Made by a program: the position numbers and the translations under genes. DNA of 60,096 nt from Nitrospirota bacterium. Its GTDB lineage: Bacteria; Nitrospinota_A; UBA7883. Under the pieces are notes generated by a model. The model did no database searches and was not told where the DNA came from. It saw only the letters and a list, made by a program, of their open reading frames with translations. Positions 45,076 to 54,021 of the stretch are shown piece by piece. The number at the start of each line of letters is the position of its first letter. Position 1 is the stretch's first letter. Where the stretch lies: contig JAJRZK010000030.1 in the NCBI GenBank assembly GCA_024275315.1, forward strand, positions 1 to 60,096, written 5' to 3'.

Positions 45076-45744
45076 ATGCCTGTTTTGGTGTATAAAGCAT
45101 TATGGTACGGTATTGGCCCTTTTGAAACCTTAAACGTGAAAACATTTCATATCGACCTTGAAAACCCGTCCTACAAGCTCCTGCGCGAAGCGGCCGGCCT
45201 GACCCTTGCCGGGGCGGTTATGGTTTATCCCACCGACACCATCTACGGGCTGGGGTGCGATATATACTCCAGAGACGCTATTCACAGAATATATACCATA
45301 AAAAAGAGGGATCCGAACAAGCCGTTTTCCTTTATATGCGAGAATATCTCCCAGATAAGCGAGTTTGCTTTCGTAAGCAACTGGGCGTATAAACTTATCC
45401 GGCGATGCCTGCCCGGGCCATACACTTTTATCCTGGACGCCCGCAAAACAAGTATACCAAAAAAGATGCTGGGCAAACGTAACACGGTCGGGGTGCGTAT
45501 ACCCGATAACCGGGTTTGCAGCAGGCTCATACAGATGATCGGCCATCCCATAATCTCCACATCGGTGAACCTGGCGGGAGGCGAGCCGCTAACGGATCCG
45601 GCCGCTCTTTCCAACGATTTTTCCGGCAAAATAGACATTATAATCTCGATCGGACCGATGGTGTCGGACCCGTCTACGGTGATAGATGTGACCGGCGCGG
45701 AACCGGTGGTCATCAGGCCGGGCAAGGGGCCGGTCCCCTGGTGA
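45076..45744 (+). CDS. Sua5/YciO/YrdC-family protein (threonylcarbamoyl-AMP synthase-like)
   Basis: A 222-residue protein with the YrdC fold: VMVYPTDTIYGLGCDI, the KKRDPNKPFSF motif and HPIISTSVNLAGGEP. TsaC/Sua5 members make threonylcarbamoyl-AMP for the t6A modification of ANN-decoding tRNAs. The YciO branch has a less certain role and cannot be excluded by eye. The start is unclear: the family begins near VKTFHIDLENPSYK, and a GTG at 45136 is a good alternative to the ATG used. It overlaps or abuts the next gene (GTGA at 45741-45744). Confidence 0.8.
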   Translation: MPVLVYKALWYGIGPFETLNVKTFHIDLENPSYKLLREAAGLTLAGAVMVYPTDTIYGLGCDIYSRDAIHRIYTIKKRDPNKPFSFICENISQISEFAFVSNWAYKLIRRCLPGPYTFILDARKTSIPKKMLGKRNTVGVRIPDNRVCSRLIQMIGHPIISTSVNLAGGEPLTDPAALSNDFSGKIDIIISIGPMVSDPSTVIDVTGAEPVVIRPGKGPVPW

Positions 45745-45923
45745 GCTTTGCAGGCGGAAGGCTTTACGAGGACATGAGGTCAGATAAGCGCAAAGACGTG
45801 GATCTGCCTTTGCCTGCCAACGTGACCGAAAACGAGCTTTACAGTTTCTTGCTGTCTGTGCGGGTGGAAGGAGCCGATGCGGATGAATTAATGGAATATT
45901 GCCGCAGGGATTACGTGCGATTT
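45741..45923 (+). pseudogene. N-terminal fragment of the downstream methyltransferase, other frame
   Basis: This frame begins at a GTG overlapping the YrdC stop (or ATG 45774) and gives MRSDKRKDVDLPLP, then ENELYSFLLSVRVEGADADE and LMEYCRRDYVRF. It reads as the missing beginning of the methyltransferase encoded from 45924 in the next frame. The join lies between 45921 and 45926, where one base seems lost (or two gained). It could be a true disruption or a sequencing error. Confidence 0.55.
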
Positions 45924-46690
45924 GGCAGACCTGGAGCCTGGTCCGGGAACGGCGGGGACAATGCCTGGAGCTTGGTTCGGCTCCATATTTCACCACGATG
46001 CTACTGAAGCGGTTTACGGGCATGGAAGTGTTTTCGGCGAATTATTTTGGGTTTGACGGCCACAGGAAAGCGCAACAGAGCCTCACATGCAAGATGGCGG
46101 GGGAGAACGAGGAAACGCGGATCACGATACCTTACGATGAGTTTAATGTTGAAAAAGACCGCTTCCCTTATGAAGATGAAAGTTTCGACGTGGTGCTGTT
46201 TTGCGAGACCATAGAACACCTGATGTCTGATCCCGTACACGCGTTGCGCCAGATATGGAGAATCCTCAAAGAGGACGGAACCCTGGTGGTGACCACCCCC
46301 AACGCAAACAGGACGGAGAATGTTTATCGAATGTTGGCGGGCAATAATATTTACGATCAATATTCCGGTTACGGGCCCTACGGGCGGCACAACCGGGAAT
46401 ACAATATCAGGGAGCTAAAGCGACTGCTTGACCACTGCGGATTTGATGTCACCAGGTGTTTCACTGCGGATGTTGAAAAGAACAGCTCAAACAAAGTTGC
46501 GCTTTTCGGTGTAAATATCATGTTGAAAATCCAGAAACTGATTCTTCTGATCACCAGGGGGAGGCAGGTCGAGTTTGGGCAATACATATACTCCGTTTCG
46601 CAAAAGAAAAAGGAGGCGTCCGACAAAAAACCCTCTTTTCTTTACAGGAGTTATCCCGCCGGGGAAATGGAAACGGTGGATCTCCTGTAA
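45899..46690 (+). CDS. Class I SAM-dependent methyltransferase (probably frameshifted at its 5' end)
   Basis: About 255 residues of a class I methyltransferase: the SAM-binding loop LELGSAPYFT, the post-II acidic stretch DRFPYEDESFDVVLFCETIEHL, then LRQIWRILKEDGTLVVTTPN and a C-terminal hydrophobic helix (LILLI). Similar proteins are linked to lipopolysaccharide or other surface sugar methylation. The reading frame has only a TTG near its 5' end and no ribosome binding site. Plausible N-terminal sequence continues in another frame upstream, so the real gene likely spans 45741-46690 with a frameshift near 45924. A membrane helix near the C-terminus suggests a membrane-associated substrate. Confidence 0.7.
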   Translation: MPQGLRAIWQTWSLVRERRGQCLELGSAPYFTTMLLKRFTGMEVFSANYFGFDGHRKAQQSLTCKMAGENEETRITIPYDEFNVEKDRFPYEDESFDVVLFCETIEHLMSDPVHALRQIWRILKEDGTLVVTTPNANRTENVYRMLAGNNIYDQYSGYGPYGRHNREYNIRELKRLLDHCGFDVTRCFTADVEKNSSNKVALFGVNIMLKIQKLILLITRGRQVEFGQYIYSVSQKKKEASDKKPSFLYRSYPAGEMETVDLL

Positions 46691-46843
46691 AAGCTGGATA
46701 ACCGGCCCGAAAAGGACTCTCCGATGAACAGCGACAGGCGAGGCGACACATCCAGCATACCCCAACCCGGAAAGTCCCGGTCAGGCGAGCGCGACGGCTT
46801 GGGCGTTTTTCTGGTGATGTTCTGGTGAAGGCGATGATGATTA

Positions 46844-46874
46844 TTGGTACAATCACATAAAGTTTAATTATAAT
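46844..46874 (+). promoter_or_regulatory. Candidate promoter upstream of thrS
   Basis: TTGGTA (46844-46849) and a perfect TATAAT (46869-46874) are separated by 19 bases, in an AT-rich stretch 38 bases before the thrS ATG. No T-box or hairpin leader is apparent in the short untranslated region. Confidence 0.45.
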
Positions 46875-46911
46875 GCCGGTTTTCAAGTTTTTTTAACGGA
46901 GCGATCCATAT

Positions 46912-48666
46912 ATGACAGATATCCACGCGATGCGTCACTCGGCGGCCCACGTCATGGCCGAAGCGATAAAGCGCCTCTATCCGGACGCCCAGTTCGCCTA
47001 TGGTCCGGAGACGGACGAAGGGTTTTATTACGACGTGAAAATCCCCGGCGGTTCCCTGCACGAAGACGACCTGCCCAGGATCGAGAAGATCATGAAGCAA
47101 ATCATCAAGGGAAAACACGAGTTCGTGCGGGAGGAAATATCACGAGAAGACGCTCTCAAGCTTTTTGAAAACCAGAAATACAAAACGTTGACAATCGAAA
47201 ACCAGCTTAAGGACGAGGCGACGGTATCCACATACCGGCAGGGAGATTTTGTCGATCTTTGCCGGGGTCCGCACGTGGCCAACACCAGGGAGATAAAAGC
47301 GTTCAAGGTAGATCGCATAGCGGGGGCGTATTGGCTGGGCGATTCGAAAAACGAGCCGCTCCAGCGGGTGTACGGGCTCTGTTTCGAAACCAGGGACGAG
47401 TTGAAAGATTACGTCAGGAGGCTCGAGGAGGCTAAAAAACGTGACCATCGCATCATCGGCAAGCGGCTGAAACTGTTTTCGTGGCACGAAGAAGGTCCCG
47501 GGTTCCCTTTCATGCTTCCAGCCGGCCGGACGATATTCAACCTCTTGGTGGATTACAGCAGAAAGAAAAACGAAGAGCGCGGATACGTGGAGATACACAC
47601 CCCGCACATGCTTATCGAGGACCTCTGGAGGATATCGGGGCATACCGATTATTACCGGGAGAACATGTATTTTTCCACCGTGGACGACCGCCAATTCGCC
47701 ATAAAGCCGATGAACTGCCCCGGCGGGGTGTTGGTGTACAAGGAGGAACTCAGGTCATACCGCGACCTGCCGATGAGAGTCGCCGAGTTCGGCCTGGTCC
47801 ACCGCCACGAGTTGTCCGGCGTGTTGCACGGCCTGTTCCGGGTGCGGGCGTTCACCCAGGACGACGCGCATATATATTGCGGCGTCGACGATCTGACCGG
47901 GGAGATCATCGATATCGTCGATTACACCATCGAGGTATACCGGGATTTCGGGTTCGGCGAGTATGTAATCTATATCGCCACCCGTCCCGAAAAAGCGATC
48001 GGGGAGCCGGAGGAGTGGGACAGGGCGACACGGATATTGAGAGAAGCTCTGGATCGCAAGGGGCTGGAGTACAAGATCAAGGAGGGCGAGGGGGCGTTTT
48101 ACGGGCCGAAAATAGAGTTTAACGTAAAAGACTGCATCGGCCGCCAATGGCAACTTGGAACCGTGCAGGTCGACTTTTTTCTGCCGGGCCGGTTCGGGAT
48201 GGAATACATAGGTGACGACGGGGCCACGCATACGCCCGTAATGGTGCATCGGGCTATTTTCGGGTCGCTGGAGAGGTTTATCGGCATTCTCATCGAGCAG
48301 ACCATGGGCGCTTTTCCCGTGTGGATCGCCCCTGTGCAGGCCGCTGTTTTGCCCATCACCGATGTTCAGAACGGATACGCCGAATCGGTCTTTGAAAAGC
48401 TCAAAAGGGAAGGTGTGCGGGTGGAAGCGGACTTAAGCTCTGAACGGCTCCAGAAAAAAATCCGCAACGCCCAGCTGCGAAAAATTCCGTATATGCTGGT
48501 GGCTGGCGCGAAAGAGGCCGAAACCGGACAGGTGGCGGTTCGCCTTCGGACAGGCGAAGACCTGGGTGCGATGCCGCTTGACGATTTTATCAATTCAATG
48601 CGACAGGTCGCCCTGCCGGGGGTTGACGACCTGTGGCGGAGTGGAAAGGGGGGATCAGATGGCTAA
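46912..48666 (+). CDS. thrS: Threonyl-tRNA synthetase lacking the TGS domain
   Basis: This 584-residue class II synthetase charges tRNA-Thr. The editing domain is present at the very N-terminus ([14 protein letters not shown] with H-x3-H, and [10 protein letters not shown]), followed by the catalytic core (motif 2 [24 protein letters not shown], zinc ligands in NCPGG, DDAHI and MVHRAI) and the anticodon-binding domain. The usual 60-residue TGS domain in front of the editing domain is missing. The ATG has GGAG eleven bases upstream and no open frame with TGS similarity precedes it. Its end overlaps the yajQ start by eight bases. Confidence 0.95.
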   Translation: MTDIHAMRHSAAHVMAEAIKRLYPDAQFAYGPETDEGFYYDVKIPGGSLHEDDLPRIEKIMKQIIKGKHEFVREEISREDALKLFENQKYKTLTIENQLKDEATVSTYRQGDFVDLCRGPHVANTREIKAFKVDRIAGAYWLGDSKNEPLQRVYGLCFETRDELKDYVRRLEEAKKRDHRIIGKRLKLFSWHEEGPGFPFMLPAGRTIFNLLVDYSRKKNEERGYVEIHTPHMLIEDLWRISGHTDYYRENMYFSTVDDRQFAIKPMNCPGGVLVYKEELRSYRDLPMRVAEFGLVHRHELSGVLHGLFRVRAFTQDDAHIYCGVDDLTGEIIDIVDYTIEVYRDFGFGEYVIYIATRPEKAIGEPEEWDRATRILREALDRKGLEYKIKEGEGAFYGPKIEFNVKDCIGRQWQLGTVQVDFFLPGRFGMEYIGDDGATHTPVMVHRAIFGSLERFIGILIEQTMGAFPVWIAPVQAAVLPITDVQNGYAESVFEKLKREGVRVEADLSSERLQKKIRNAQLRKIPYMLVAGAKEAETGQVAVRLRTGEDLGAMPLDDFINSMRQVALPGVDDLWRSGKGGSDG

Positions 48667-49156
48667 GGACGCCACTTTCGACATAGTGTCCAATGTGGAT
48701 ATGGCAGAGGTGCGCAACGCGGTCAACCAGGCGGTGGCCGAAATAAAGCAGAGGTACGATTTCAAGGGCTCGAAAGCGGAGATCAACCTGGATGCCAAAA
48801 AAATGACCATAACGTTGCTCGGAGACAGCGAACCACAGCTCAAAACCATAATAGATATACTCCAGAGCAAGCTTATCAGGCGAAACGTGCCGATCAAGGC
48901 CATGATATATGGGAATCCGGAACATGGAGCGGGCGGCATGGCCAGGCAGGTTATCACTCTTCAACAGGGGATACCCACAGATAAAGCCAAGGATATCGTA
49001 AAGCTCATCAAGGGGATGAAACTCAAGGTGCAGGCTTCCATACAGGAGGACCAGGTGCGGGTGACCGGAAAAAAACGGGACGACCTGCAAGCTGTGATAT
49101 CGATGTTGAAAGAGAAGGAGTTCGACTTCGACATGCAATTTGTCAATTACAGGTAA
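48659..49156 (+). CDS. yajQ: YajQ-family nucleotide-binding protein
   Basis: A 165-residue protein with the YajQ pattern: [32 protein letters not shown], and [22 protein letters not shown]. Some YajQ proteins bind cyclic di-GMP and act as effectors; others bind nucleic acid. The PAS-GGDEF enzyme elsewhere in the window makes a c-di-GMP role plausible. The ATG overlaps the thrS end and has a G-rich site (AAAGGGGGG) just upstream, so the two genes are co-expressed. Confidence 0.92.
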   Translation: MAKDATFDIVSNVDMAEVRNAVNQAVAEIKQRYDFKGSKAEINLDAKKMTITLLGDSEPQLKTIIDILQSKLIRRNVPIKAMIYGNPEHGAGGMARQVITLQQGIPTDKAKDIVKLIKGMKLKVQASIQEDQVRVTGKKRDDLQAVISMLKEKEFDFDMQFVNYR

Positions 49157-49172
49157 CAGGGGATACGAGACA

Positions 49173-49535
49173 ATGAGATCGATTTTTCTGGTTATGATGA
49201 TCCTGGTGTTCGCGCCTGTGGCGGTGTGGTCCCATCCCGGCCGGCTCGACGGTAAAGGTGGGCATTATAACAAAAGAACGGGCAGATACCATTACCACAA
49301 GTCAAACCCCAGGCCGAAAAAAGCTGGCTCCGTATATTATAGGTGGATAGACGGGGCAGGTGTTGTCCACTATGCCGTGGGGCTTGCCGGCGTGCCTGCG
49401 AAGTTTCGCAAACGGGCGGTAAAGTATACCGGGCCGCTTTATAAATGGGTGGACAGGAAAGGGCGGGCGCATTACGTTAAATCCCATAAGAAAGTTCCGA
49501 AAGCCCATCGCGCCCGCGCTGTCCGGGTCAGGTAA
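49173..49535 (+). CDS. Small secreted protein with YHYH motif and DUF4124-like repeats
   Basis: This 120-residue protein has a signal peptide (MRSIFLVMMILVFAPVAVWS), a histidine-rich segment (HPGRLDGKGGHYNKRTGRYHYHKS) and two short repeats, YYRWIDGAGVVHYAV and LYKWVDRKGRAHYVKS, like the DUF4124 W-D-x-G-x-x-H-Y motif. It is strongly basic at the C-terminus. The histidines might bind a metal. It is likely periplasmic. Function is unknown; the gene starts 17 bases after yajQ. Confidence 0.7.
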   Translation: MRSIFLVMMILVFAPVAVWSHPGRLDGKGGHYNKRTGRYHYHKSNPRPKKAGSVYYRWIDGAGVVHYAVGLAGVPAKFRKRAVKYTGPLYKWVDRKGRAHYVKSHKKVPKAHRARAVRVR

Positions 49536-49597
49536 CGCTCAGGCGGGTGTGGGCCATTCGTTGATTATATCTTTGTAGTCAACCGCAGGGAGCGGCT

Positions 49598-50380
49598 GTG
49601 AGAATCTACTGTGTAGACGCTTTTACGGACAAGCCGTTTGCAGGAGCCCCTGCGGCCGTGGTGGCGCTTTCCGTGGAAAAACCGGACGGGTGGATGCAGG
49701 CGCTGGCCATGGAGATGAACCTTTCCGAGACGGCGTTTGTTTTGCCCCGAAACGCCGGCGGATACGGCCTGAGATGGTTTACGCCGACAACAGAGGTGGA
49801 CCTGTGCGGACACGCCACGCTGGCGGCGGCGCATGTGTTGTGGTGTCGCGGGGAGATTTCCGGACGGTCGATCGTCTTTCATACGAGAAGTGGCGAGCTT
49901 ACCGCAAGCAAAACCGGTGACAGTGTGGAGCTTGATTTTCCGCGAATCGATCCGGAGCTGGCTCGTGCGCCAGATGGTCTGCTGGTGGCGCTCGGTGTTG
50001 AAAATCCGGTGGGAACGGTCAGGGCCGGACCCGATTATCTTGTGGAGGTGGAGTCCGAAACTGTCGTCGCCGGGCTCTGTCCTGATATAGCCAAGCTTGC
50101 GGCGATAAATATGCGGGGCTGTATCGTGACCGCCAGAGGGGCGGAATCCGATTTTGTTTCCAGGTTTTTCGCGCCCCCGGTGGGGATAGATGAAGATCCG
50201 GTCACAGGTTCTGCCCATTGCGCGCTTGGGCCATACTGGTCCGCCAAGCTGGGAAAATCGGAATTTTACGCACGGCAACTATCCTTGCGAGGCGGGTCGT
50301 TGCGGCTCCGGCTGGCGGGAGGCCGTGTAATTCTCATCGGCCGCGCCGTGATCGTGTGGGAGGGAAAAATTACGGTGTAA
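49598..50380 (+). CDS. PhzF-family isomerase/epimerase-like protein
   Basis: This 260-residue protein has the two-lobed diaminopimelate-epimerase-like fold of the PhzF family: VDAFTDKPFAGAPAAVV, the catalytic Glu44 in NLSETAFVLP, TEVDLCGHATLAAAH and EDPVTGSAHCALGPYW. PhzF itself isomerises a phenazine precursor, but most family members have unknown substrates. No phenazine genes are near, so that pathway is not implied. The start is GTG with GGGAG five bases upstream. Confidence 0.88.
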   Translation: MRIYCVDAFTDKPFAGAPAAVVALSVEKPDGWMQALAMEMNLSETAFVLPRNAGGYGLRWFTPTTEVDLCGHATLAAAHVLWCRGEISGRSIVFHTRSGELTASKTGDSVELDFPRIDPELARAPDGLLVALGVENPVGTVRAGPDYLVEVESETVVAGLCPDIAKLAAINMRGCIVTARGAESDFVSRFFAPPVGIDEDPVTGSAHCALGPYWSAKLGKSEFYARQLSLRGGSLRLRLAGGRVILIGRAVIVWEGKITV

Positions 50381-50383
50381 TAT

Positions 50384-50410
50384 CGCCGAACCGGCGCAGA
50401 AGGTTTTTTT
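50384..50410 (+). terminator. Possible intrinsic terminator after the PhzF-like gene
   Basis: CGCCG and CGGCG form a 5-bp stem with a 3-base loop (50384-50396), followed after seven bases by seven T residues (50404-50410). The T run overlaps the end of the convergent lectin-like gene. The stem is short, so confidence is limited. Confidence 0.4.
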
Positions 50411-51284
50411 AGTCGAGGGTATCGAATTCCACCACGAACGATTTCAGTTTATAGGCTCCCTGGGTGGATATCCATTCGTTGCCCTGAAAAAAGTTTATCC
50501 TGTCCAGATTTTTCGCGGGACCGGTGACCGGATGTCCTGGGCTCCAGTTTGCGTACTCCACGGGTTCTCCGTCGACCCATTTCCATGGCCCGGCTTCTGT
50601 CGGCCCACCTTCTTTTACACCCCCGATCCATGGCCCCAGCCTGTACTGCCCGTGCTCCGTCCAGAACTCGTCGCGCCCTTCAAACAATTTGAAGACAAAA
50701 TCGTTTTCCGCCACATTAGTGATGGTGGCAAGGTGTCCTCCCATTTTTTTCGCCTCCAGGTAAGCCTCCTCCCACGAGACTTTGCCGGTTTTTAGCGCCA
50801 CTTTATAATAATGCCCGTTGCCACCGGCGGTTTTTGACCAGTAATTGTTGTACAGGCTCTTCCTGAGATGTTCCGCGATTTCCCTGGCGACGCTTTGCAC
50901 CCCCTCCACCGACGCGACCATCTTCGCCGTTTCGCCACTTAGCGCAGGTTCGATGTTTTTCGTCAGCGCCGTGGCCAGCCTGTCCACAGGGGCCACGACC
51001 TTCCACACGGCCACAGTGACCGCCAGCGCAATCGCGATGACGACACCCGCGCCAACCAGGGAAAACGACGCGTCCTGGCGGAGGATTTGGCGTGGCGCTG
51101 GGGGCTTTTCGCCCGCCTCGGCGAATTTTTCAAGCAAGGCCTTTTTTTGTTTTTCCAGCCTGATATAGGCCGAGTCCAGCGAGGTGTCGTTTACGATTAC
51201 GCCAAGCTCCGGTATGGACAGATAGTACTGCCCTTCATGCTCGCGCAGTTCCACCACGTATCCGGGGCTGTTTTTTTCTCCCAT
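50409..51284 (-). CDS. Membrane-anchored protein with C-type lectin-like domain
   Basis: This 291-residue protein has a cytoplasmic N-terminal part (YVVELREHEGQYYLSIPELGV), one membrane helix (FSLVGAGVVIAIALAVTVAVW, about 74-94), a short linker helix and a C-terminal C-type lectin-like domain (SWEEAYLEAKKMGGHLATI, WIGGVKEGGP, WKWVDGEPVEYANWSPGHP, WISTQGAY). Such domains bind sugars or proteins, sometimes with calcium. It would display this domain in the periplasm. It follows the SGNH-like gene by 30 bases, at the end of a minus-strand string headed by a two-component system. Confidence 0.8.
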   Translation of the reverse strand: MGEKNSPGYVVELREHEGQYYLSIPELGVIVNDTSLDSAYIRLEKQKKALLEKFAEAGEKPPAPRQILRQDASFSLVGAGVVIAIALAVTVAVWKVVAPVDRLATALTKNIEPALSGETAKMVASVEGVQSVAREIAEHLRKSLYNNYWSKTAGGNGHYYKVALKTGKVSWEEAYLEAKKMGGHLATITNVAENDFVFKLFEGRDEFWTEHGQYRLGPWIGGVKEGGPTEAGPWKWVDGEPVEYANWSPGHPVTGPAKNLDRINFFQGNEWISTQGAYKLKSFVVEFDTLD

Positions 51285-51314
51285 GCGTATACCTGTTTGT
51301 TGTCGATTGATCGA

Positions 51315-52538
51315 TTATATAAGCCCGTTGCTTTTCAGGTAGCCGAAAAAACCTCGAGCCAGAGCCCGGTTGCCTTTTCTGGAGAAGTGTCCTATGTACA
51401 ACGACCGGATATCACCCTCCGTTTTCGCGCTGGCCATCACGCCGTCGAGACCGTTATAGACATTGTAGCCCATGGTCTTGCAATAATTGATTATGATATC
51501 GAAACTTTCCGGGTTCTTCCCCGTGCCAAACCTGTGCATGCTATCATCTATGGTGGGTATCACCAGTATCACAGGCGTAGAACCCACTGCGGCGGTGTCT
51601 TTTACGAACCTGTCGAACAGTGCGAACATGAGCCTGGAATGCCCGGATTTCCACAGGCTGTTATGGTTTGAAGGGCGTGGCGTGATATCGTCGATCACCT
51701 TGTCGCCGAGCAGTACGCGGACCTGGCTCCAGAAATGTCCGTTAAAAAATATCGACATGTACGGGAAGGACAAGGTCGGGTATCCAGCCTGGTTATACCA
51801 ATAGTCGCCGGCGCCGATTTTCCTGATAAAGTCGGGGTCGCTGAGTTTTTCCAGCTCCCGCTCGTTTCTTACCGGGTTTTCAATAAGTACAAGCTCCCCC
51901 TTCTCAGACAGCGTAAAATGAGGCTTGGTCATCGTTCCGTTGGTTTTGGGAAAATAGAACGGCCTGTACACGTTAAGGGTTCTGCAAATGTTTTCCTGTA
52001 TCAGGGCCAGCGTAACCAGCTTCGTTGTCACCCGGGGCAGGTTACGCCTAAACAGCAGGTACGCCTGGTCTGTCCCGTATCCTCCCACGCCGAAGTTGTA
52101 GATGTTTTTGCCGATCATTTCTGCAAGGTACGTTTGCCATGTTTCAGAATGGGTCACCTGATCGCAATGTGTGTACGAGTCGCCATACACGGCCATTATG
52201 TCCTTGTCGTATTTTACCGGCCTTGGTCGCTCTCCGTATTTCGTGTCGTAACGGTTAACCCATCCGATTTGACGATCGTAATATTTTGACAGCTTCGATG
52301 TCTGCCCCGCTGGAACCACGTAATTGTCGAAATCATAAAAAGTGAACCGGTCGGAGGTGTAATGGAAAAAAAGGGCCGAAAACCCCTCCATGACCGCGAG
52401 GGTGAAAAATATCATCAACGCGTAAAAAGCCGCTTTGCGCAGACGCGCGCGCCAGTGGTTGAAGGCGATACGCAGTCCCAGCTTTCGTTTCCACAACCAT
52501 TGGACGGTTTTGAGCCGGTATATTTCAAGCTTGTTCAC
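51315..52538 (-). CDS. Membrane-anchored SGNH hydrolase-like protein
   Basis: This 407-residue protein has a basic N-terminal tail, one transmembrane helix (FYALMIFFTLAVMEGFSALFF) and a periplasmic SGNH-like domain: VYGDSYTH (catalytic-type Ser block I), FGVGGYGTDQ (block II), LIQENICRT (block III, Asn) and GHFSRKGNRALA (block V, His). Such proteins act as esterases or as O-acetylation partners for exopolysaccharide or wall sugars. The start is GTG at 52536-52538. Its neighbours are a lectin-like protein downstream and a kinase/regulator pair upstream, so regulated surface-sugar modification is a reasonable guess. Confidence 0.75.
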   Translation of the reverse strand: MNKLEIYRLKTVQWLWKRKLGLRIAFNHWRARLRKAAFYALMIFFTLAVMEGFSALFFHYTSDRFTFYDFDNYVVPAGQTSKLSKYYDRQIGWVNRYDTKYGERPRPVKYDKDIMAVYGDSYTHCDQVTHSETWQTYLAEMIGKNIYNFGVGGYGTDQAYLLFRRNLPRVTTKLVTLALIQENICRTLNVYRPFYFPKTNGTMTKPHFTLSEKGELVLIENPVRNERELEKLSDPDFIRKIGAGDYWYNQAGYPTLSFPYMSIFFNGHFWSQVRVLLGDKVIDDITPRPSNHNSLWKSGHSRLMFALFDRFVKDTAAVGSTPVILVIPTIDDSMHRFGTGKNPESFDIIINYCKTMGYNVYNGLDGVMASAKTEGDIRSLYIGHFSRKGNRALARGFFGYLKSNGLI

Positions 52539-52612
52539 GCTGGCGTCAACCTCGGGAAAAAAGGCGGAGTATCACCCCGGCTACGGGGTATGGCGGGAGA
52601 TGATTGAAAAAC

Positions 52613-54010
52613 TCATCCGGGCGTGTCTTCCGGCCGGGATTTTTTTATGTCAATCCCGAGTTTTTTTATCTTGTACCATATGCTTCGTTCCGTTATTCCC
52701 AGCTCCGTTGCGGCCCGGTTCTGTTTCCAGGCGCATCTTTCCAGGGCCGCGATTATGATCCGCCTCTCGTAATCGTTGACCAGGCTATCCATGTTCCTTC
52801 CGGTGACAGGGGGGACGCTCGATGACTCTCCCGCGCCGTCCAGGACGTATGAGGGCAGGTGATCGGTTGTCACCGTATCTGAATCGCACATGACCACGGC
52901 CCGCTCCACGATGTTCTCCAGTTCCCGAACGTTGCCCGGCCAATGGTACGATAACAACTTGTCAACCGCCTCGGTGGATATTTTCTTTGTCGCAAGGCTG
53001 TTTTCCCCGCAATATTTTTCCAGAAAATGATCAATCAGTTGCGGAATGTCCTGCTGGCGGTCGGCCAGCCTCGGTAACGGTATCACCAGCACGTTGAGCC
53101 GGTAATAAAGGTCTTGCCTGAATTTTTTCTCTTCCACCGCCTTGTTCAGGTCGATATTGGTGGCGGCGATGATCCTGATATCCACCCTTTTAGGGACGTT
53201 GCTTCCCACCCGCTCGATCTCCCTTTCCTGCAAGGCCCGCAGCACTTTGGCCTGGGTGTTTTGGGCCATGTCGCCTATTTCGTCCAGAAACAGCGTCCCC
53301 CCGTCGGCCGCCTCGAACTTGCCCATCCTGGCGTTAACACCGGTGGCGACGTTTTTTTCTATTCCGAAAAGCTCCGATTCCAGCAGTGATTCGGCCAGGG
53401 CAGAGCAGTTTACGCGGATAAAGGGGCCGTTGGCCCTGTCGGAGTTGAAATGGATCGCCTTTGCGATAAGCTCCTTTCCGGACCCGGTATCTCCGGTGAT
53501 AAGAATATTGGACCGGACATTGGAGGCTCTCATGGTAAGGTCGAACACCTCCATCATCCGGCCGCAATTGCCTATGATGTGGTCGAACCTGTATTTGTCT
53601 TTCAAATCGAGCTTGAGCCGCTGGTTTTCCTTTTCCAGTTTTCTGTTTTTCAGCGCGTTGCCGAGGTTGATGTAAATCTCGTCCGGGTCCACAGGCTTTA
53701 TCAGGAAATTAAAAGCGCCTTCCCTGATCGTCTCCACGGCGATCTTGATGTCCCGCGAAGCGGTCAGGATTATCACCGGCAGGCTGGGGTCCACCTGGTG
53801 CAGGGCTTTCATCATTTCCAGGCCGGTGATGTCTGGCATGAAATAGTCGATGAACGCCGCGGAAAACTCGCCCTTGCCCATCTCCTCCATCGCGTCGCGG
53901 AAAGTAAGGCATGTGGTCACGTCATGCTTTTTCAGCAGCAGGAATTGCTCCACCATCTTGAGTGTGTTCAGGTCGTCGTCGACCACCAGTATTCGCCCTT
54001 TGTCAGCCAT
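52613..54010 (-). CDS. NtrC-family response regulator with altered GAFTGA loop
   Basis: A 465-residue regulator with a receiver domain (phospho-acceptor D55, Thr in LTAS, Lys in IKPV), an AAA+ domain (Walker A GDTGSGKE 173-180, Walker B LFLDEIGD) and a C-terminal Fis-type helix-turn-helix (CAWKQNRAATELGITERSIW). The L1 loop that normally reads GAFTGA is NVATGV (220-225), so only T and G remain. GAFTGA is needed for contact with sigma54, so it may work differently or with a non-standard sigma contact. It starts 11 bases after the sensor kinase gene, its likely partner. Confidence 0.9.
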   Translation of the reverse strand: MADKGRILVVDDDLNTLKMVEQFLLLKKHDVTTCLTFRDAMEEMGKGEFSAAFIDYFMPDITGLEMMKALHQVDPSLPVIILTASRDIKIAVETIREGAFNFLIKPVDPDEIYINLGNALKNRKLEKENQRLKLDLKDKYRFDHIIGNCGRMMEVFDLTMRASNVRSNILITGDTGSGKELIAKAIHFNSDRANGPFIRVNCSALAESLLESELFGIEKNVATGVNARMGKFEAADGGTLFLDEIGDMAQNTQAKVLRALQEREIERVGSNVPKRVDIRIIAATNIDLNKAVEEKKFRQDLYYRLNVLVIPLPRLADRQQDIPQLIDHFLEKYCGENSLATKKISTEAVDKLLSYHWPGNVRELENIVERAVVMCDSDTVTTDHLPSYVLDGAGESSSVPPVTGRNMDSLVNDYERRIIIAALERCAWKQNRAATELGITERSIWYKIKKLGIDIKKSRPEDTPG

Positions 54011-54021
54011 TTTCCCCCTGT

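Noticed and set aside
49598-50380. Phenazine biosynthesis
   Set aside because: Only a PhzF-like protein is present, and most members of that family are unrelated to phenazines.
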